Source: DATDMG01 sp036518955 (lineage in GTDB: Bacteria > Actinomycetota > Actinomycetes > Actinomycetales > Kineosporiaceae). Taken from it: DNA of 16,100 bases. The DNA is taken from positions 1-16,100 of the forward strand of contig DATDMG010000043.1 of the NCBI GenBank assembly GCA_036518955.1, given 5' to 3'. A program made the position numbers and the translations under genes. This document shows, in pieces, positions 13,082 to 16,100 of the stretch; position 1 is the stretch's first letter, and each line of letters opens with the position of its first letter. The notes below the pieces were generated by a model. It was not told the DNA's origin. It saw nothing but the letters and a program-made list of their open reading frames with translations, and did not search any database.

Positions 13082-13390
13082 TCACTTCCCGATGTCGGTG
13101 ACCTTGATGCGGGTCAGCTTCTGGCGGTGACCCTGACGCTTGCGGTAGCCGGTCTTGTTCTTGAACTTGAGAATCTTGATTTTCGGGCCCTTGCCGTCGC
13201 CGACGATCTCGGCACGGACCGTGACCTTGGCGAGTGCGTCGACGCCGGTGGTGACGGTCTCTCCGTCGACGAGCAGCAGCGGCTTCAGCTCGACGGTCGA
13301 CCCCGGGTCACCCGCCAGCCGGTCGACGAACAGGACGTCACCCACGGACACCTTCTCCTGGCGGCCGCCGGCGCGGACGATCGCGTACAC
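13082..13390 (-). CDS. rplU: 50S ribosomal protein L21
   Basis: The 102-residue protein reads YAIVRAGGRQEKVSVGD at its N-terminus and ends with YRKRQGHRQ followed by KLTRIKVTDI, the L21 signature; it binds 23S rRNA next to L20. The start is taken as the GTG at 13390, which puts Val/Met directly before Tyr-Ala as in E. coli L21. A second GTG immediately upstream (13393) would add one residue. The ribosome-binding site is weak: a GAGAGAGCGAG stretch about 10 nt away. The frame extends upstream to 13525 only through leader sequence. A housekeeping-type promoter lies about 125 nt ahead, so rplU, rpmA and probably obg are transcribed from here. Confidence 0.97.
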   Translation of the reverse strand: MYAIVRAGGRQEKVSVGDVLFVDRLAGDPGSTVELKPLLLVDGETVTTGVDALAKVTVRAEIVGDGKGPKIKILKFKNKTGYRKRQGHRQKLTRIKVTDIGK

Positions 13391-13523
13391 CACGGGGAAA
13401 CTCGCTCTCTCATCGATCGGTTGCTCGCGCGACGGCCAGCTGCTGCCTGTTACGCAAAGGCTGCACGTGCGGCACAGCACCCGACACCCACAACACGGCG
13501 CGCCCTCAGCGCACCGAGAGTAC

Positions 13524-13553
13524 ACGCTACGGATCGGCAGCTGGCCTGGTCAA
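13524..13553 (-). promoter_or_regulatory. Housekeeping promoter of rplU-rpmA
   Basis: TTGACC (13553-13548) and TAGCGT (13529-13524) are 18 nt apart, a good sigma-70-type pair in the form usual for actinobacterial ribosomal genes. Transcription would start near 13517, giving a leader of about 125 nt. The leader can form a 7-bp stem from GCTGTGC and GTGCAGC around a CGCAC loop, with two G:U pairs. It lies just after the RNase E/G stop. Confidence 0.7.
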
Positions 13554-13586
13554 ATCGATCCTGGTGACCACCGCCGGACACGACGG

Positions 13587-16100
13587 TCAGGAACCGGCGA
13601 CCAGCGTCGGAGCGTCACCGGAGCCGGCGGACGGCGAGCCGCCCCGGCCGCGGCGCCGCCGGCCGCGGCTCCCGGCCGACCCGGACCCCCCGCCCGCGAT
13701 CGGCGCATCCGCAGGTGCCGCCACGCCGGACTCCGCAGGTGCCGCCACGTCGAACTCCGCAGACGCCGCCACGCCGGACTCCGCAGACGCCGATCCGGAC
13801 GCCGCCGCGACCTCAGCCGGTGACGGCATCGGAACGGGACCATGGCCGCCTGTGCCGGTCCCGCCCGAGCCGCCCGAGCCCGCGCTGCTCGCGCCCGCGG
13901 CTCCGCTTCCGCGACCACGCCCACCGCCGTGCCCACCGCCGTCCTGCTGCTGGTGCCGTTTCTCGACCGGCTCGTCGTGGATGACCACGCCACGGCCGCC
14001 GCAGTGCTCGCACGTCTCGCTGAAGACCTCGAGCAACCCGGAACCGACCCGCTTGCGTGTCATCTGGACCAGGCCCAGCGAGGTCACCTCGGCCACCTGG
14101 TGCTTGGTGCGGTCCCGCCCCAGGCACTCCAGCAACCGGCGCAGGACCAGCTCACGGTTGGACTCCAGCACCATGTCGATGAAGTCGACGACGATGATCC
14201 CGCCGAGGTCCCGCAGGCGCAGCTGCCGCACGATCTCCTCGGCGGCCTCGAGGTTGTTCTTGGTGACGGTCTCCTCGAGATTGCCGCCCGCGCCGGTGAA
14301 CTTGCCGGTGTTGACGTCGATGACGGTCATCGCCTCAGTGCGGTCGATCACCAGGGACCCGCCGGACGGCAGCCAGACCTTGCGCTCCAACGCCTTGGCG
14401 ATCTGCTCGTCGATCCGGAAGGCGCCGAAGGCATCGCCCTGGCCGGCCCACCGCTCGAGCCGGTCGACCAGGTCGGGGGCGACGTGGCCGATGTAGCCCC
14501 ACAGGGTGTCCCAGGCCTCCTCACCGGAGACGATCAGCTTCACGAAGTCCTCGTTGAAGATGTCCCGGACGACGCGGATGGCCAGATCGGGCTCGCCGTA
14601 GAGCAGGGCCGGGGCGTTCACGGCTGCCGCCTTGCGCGAGATGTCCTCCCACTGCGCCTGCAACCGGGTGACGTCGCGGGCGAGCTCCTCCTCGCTCGCG
14701 CCCTCGGCCGCCGTCCGGACGATCACCCCCGCGTTCTCGGGGACGACCTCGCGCAGCACCTTCTTCAGCCGGGCCCGCTCGCTGTCGGGCAGCTTGCGCG
14801 AGATCCCCGTCATCGACCCGTCGGGCACGTACACCAGGTAACGACCGGGGAGCGAGATCTGGCTGGTGAGCCGTGCCCCCTTGTGGCCGATCGGATCCTT
14901 GGTGACCTGCACGAGCACCGACTCACCCGACTTCAGCGCGTGCTCGATCCGCTTCGGCTGCCCCTCCAGGCCGGCGGCGTCCCAGTTGACCTCACCCGCG
15001 TACAGGACGGCGTTGCGACCCTTGCCGATGTCGACGAACGCCGCCTCCATGCTGGGCAGCACGTTCTGGACCCGGCCGAGGTACACGTTGCCGACCATGG
15101 ACGTCTGGGTCCGGCGGGCGACGTAGTGCTCGACGAGCACGCCGTCCTCGAGGACGCCGATCTGGGTACGGCCCTCGCGCTCCCGGACGACCATGACCCG
15201 CTCGACGCTCTCCCGCCGGGCGAGGAACTCCGCCTCCGTGATCACCGGACGACGCCGGCCCGCCTCGCGGCCTTCCCGACGGCGCTGCTTCTTCGCCTCC
15301 AGCCGGGTGGAGCCCCGGACGCCGGTGACGTCGTCGGCGCTGCTGGCCCGGCGACCCTCGCGGACCCGGACGACGGTGTTCGGCGGGTCATCGGGACCCA
15401 GCTCGGCGTCGACGGCCGCACCGCTCCCCCGCCGGCGGCGACGGCGGCGACGCCGGCTACCGACGACCTCGCCCGACTCGGCCTCCGCATCGTCCTCGGG
15501 CTCGTCCTCGGCGTCGTCCGCGCCGTCGGCCGCCTCGCCGTCGACCGCCTCGACGTCGGCCGCCTCGACGTCGTCACCGTCCAGCTCGTCCCGCAGCCGG
15601 GTGCGGCGGCCACGGCCGCCCCGGCGGCGGCGACGCCGACGACCTTCGCCCACCTCTTCGCCGATCTCGTCGTCGAGGATGTCCTCGTCGAGGATGTCGT
15701 CCGGGGTGTTGTCGTCGGCCTCGGCGTCCGCGAAGTCCGCACCGGGCCGGCTGGCCTGCTCACCGGACTCCACGACGGCGGGCGGGCCCGCAGGGCGCGA
15801 CGCCGCGCGGCGACGGCGCGAATCCGGCGCGATCATCACCGGAGCCTGGAACAGCGGCATCACGATCACGGACGTGGCGGGCGCCTGACCGCGGGCCGTC
15901 GAGGTGGCCGCGGTCTCCTGGTCGGCCGCGGTCTCCTGGTCGGCCGCGGTCTCCTCGGGCTCCGTCACCTCGGGCTCGTCGCCGGCGTGGCTCGCCTCGG
16001 GGCCGTCCGGCTGATCGGTCGGTAGCGCCTCGTTGCCGGCCTCGGGACCGGGCACGGCCTGCGGCGGCACCGCCGCGGCCGGCTCCACCGCGGCCGGCTC
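13587..16100 (-). CDS. rne: Ribonuclease E/G (5' end outside window)
   Basis: The frame is open to the right edge, so the N-terminus is missing; 837 codons are visible. The first 280 or so residues are disordered and charged: acidic runs alternate with Arg tracts (seven and nine Arg in a row). The catalytic core follows. The S1 part is GNVYLGRVQNVLPSMEAAFVD quoted by its start near residue 330. The DNase I-like part has Asp residues in VIDVNTGKF (codon 14316-14318) and VVDFIDM (14184-14186 and 14175-14177), which hold Mg. The Zn-link is CEHCGGRG (Cys codons 14010-14012 and 14001-14003). A Gly/Ala/Arg-rich tail with 24-bp repeats follows. The enzyme matures rRNA and starts mRNA decay, usually as degradosome core. 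A central core with disordered arms at both sides is known for actinomycete RNase E. Confidence 0.97.
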   Translation of the reverse strand, partial: EPAAVEPAAAVPPQAVPGPEAGNEALPTDQPDGPEASHAGDEPEVTEPEETAADQETAADQETAATSTARGQAPATSVIVMPLFQAPVMIAPDSRRRRAASRPAGPPAVVESGEQASRPGADFADAEADDNTPDDILDEDILDDEIGEEVGEGRRRRRRRGGRGRRTRLRDELDGDDVEAADVEAVDGEAADGADDAEDEPEDDAEAESGEVVGSRRRRRRRRRGSGAAVDAELGPDDPPNTVVRVREGRRASSADDVTGVRGSTRLEAKKQRRREGREAGRRRPVITEAEFLARRESVERVMVVREREGRTQIGVLEDGVLVEHYVARRTQTSMVGNVYLGRVQNVLPSMEAAFVDIGKGRNAVLYAGEVNWDAAGLEGQPKRIEHALKSGESVLVQVTKDPIGHKGARLTSQISLPGRYLVYVPDGSMTGISRKLPDSERARLKKVLREVVPENAGVIVRTAAEGASEEELARDVTRLQAQWEDISRKAAAVNAPALLYGEPDLAIRVVRDIFNEDFVKLIVSGEEAWDTLWGYIGHVAPDLVDRLERWAGQGDAFGAFRIDEQIAKALERKVWLPSGGSLVIDRTEAMTVIDVNTGKFTGAGGNLEETVTKNNLEAAEEIVRQLRLRDLGGIIVVDFIDMVLESNRELVLRRLLECLGRDRTKHQVAEVTSLGLVQMTRKRVGSGLLEVFSETCEHCGGRGVVIHDEPVEKRHQQQDGGGHGGGRGRGSGAAGASSAGSGGSGGTGTGGHGPVPMPSPAEVAAASGSASAESGVAASAEFDVAAPAESGVAAPADAPIAGGGSGSAGSRGRRRRGRGGSPSAGSGDAPTLVAGS
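13708..13800 (-). repeat. 24-bp tandem repeat in the RNase E/G tail
   Basis: Three full units (13708-13731, 13732-13755, 13756-13779) begin TCCGCAG and differ at a few bases; a shortened fourth covers 13780-13800. They encode an Ala/Pro/Glu octapeptide of the AESGVAAP type. Confidence 0.9.
15903..15956 (-). repeat. 18-bp tandem repeat in the RNase E/G N-terminal arm
   Basis: Three units (15903-15920, 15921-15938, 15939-15956) centred on GGCCGCGGTCTCCT encode ETAADQ hexapeptides. They differ only at the edges. Confidence 0.85.

Noticed and set aside
13394..13517. Known Firmicutes-type L21 leader RNA
   Set aside because: No recognisable match to that motif by eye; kept only as an unnamed structured leader.
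13391..13525. Upstream extension of L21
   Set aside because: Covers promoter and leader sequence; L21 proteins begin at the Tyr-Ala segment just after GTG 13390.
13708..13800. Regular 24-bp repeats as a CRISPR array
   Set aside because: Units are directly adjacent without spacers and keep the RNase E/G frame.
13842..16025. 727-codon plus-strand frame
   Set aside because: It is antisense to RNase E/G, whose catalytic motifs are unmistakable on the minus strand.

Overview
The window is high-GC bacterial chromosome, and its gene order points to an actinomycete (Actinomycetota). On the minus strand it reads RNase E/G - rplU - rpmA - obg - proB - conserved hypothetical - proA, then nadD - rsfS - histidine phosphatase. 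This follows the Mycobacterium tuberculosis order rne-rplU-rpmA-obg-proB-proA-nadD-rsfS-gpgP (known synteny, recalled rather than searched). GTG and TTG starts, ATGA/GTGA/TGATG overlaps and long Ala/Pro/Arg-rich disordered segments fit the same group. Genus cannot be assigned from what is visible.

Left end (1-640): the C-terminal catalytic part of a tyrosine recombinase runs toward, and stops 59 bp short of, the 3' end of a tRNA-Ala(GGC) gene, with a strong hairpin between them. This looks like the int/att edge of a tRNA-integrated element lying mostly outside the window.

Region 640-5777 (minus strand): a 47-aa membrane protein, nadD, an 861-residue Pro/Ala-rich tail-anchored protein whose start overlaps the nadD stop (TGATG), then a decayed ISKra4-type transposase, then rsfS and a GpgP-like histidine phosphatase overlapping by GTGA. 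The insertion remnant separates rsfS from the nadD block, with which it is commonly adjacent in other actinomycetes. The rsfS leader carries inverted repeats that could cover its ribosome-binding site.

Region 5778-7786: a 314-bp divergent intergenic region, then a plus-strand GtrB/DPM1-type membrane glycosyltransferase that converges on and overlaps a minus-strand SAM methyltransferase. A four-unit 18-bp tandem repeat sits in the overlap. The methyltransferase begins 3 nt after the proA stop.

Region 7790-10972 holds proline biosynthesis (proA, proB) with a small conserved hypothetical between them. Region 10969-16100 is the ribosome/RNA block: obg with a repeat-bearing C-terminal extension and an HKVD instead of NKxD guanine-specificity motif, rpmA, rplU with a clear housekeeping promoter and a leader of about 125 nt, and a 5'-truncated RNase E/G with charged, repeat-rich flanks.

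No wholly new defence or biosynthetic system is evident. The most distinctive items are the large tail-anchored protein coupled to nadD, the rsfS leader structure beside an IS scar, the Obg G4 substitution, the possible leaderless proA promoter and the repeat in the convergent overlap.
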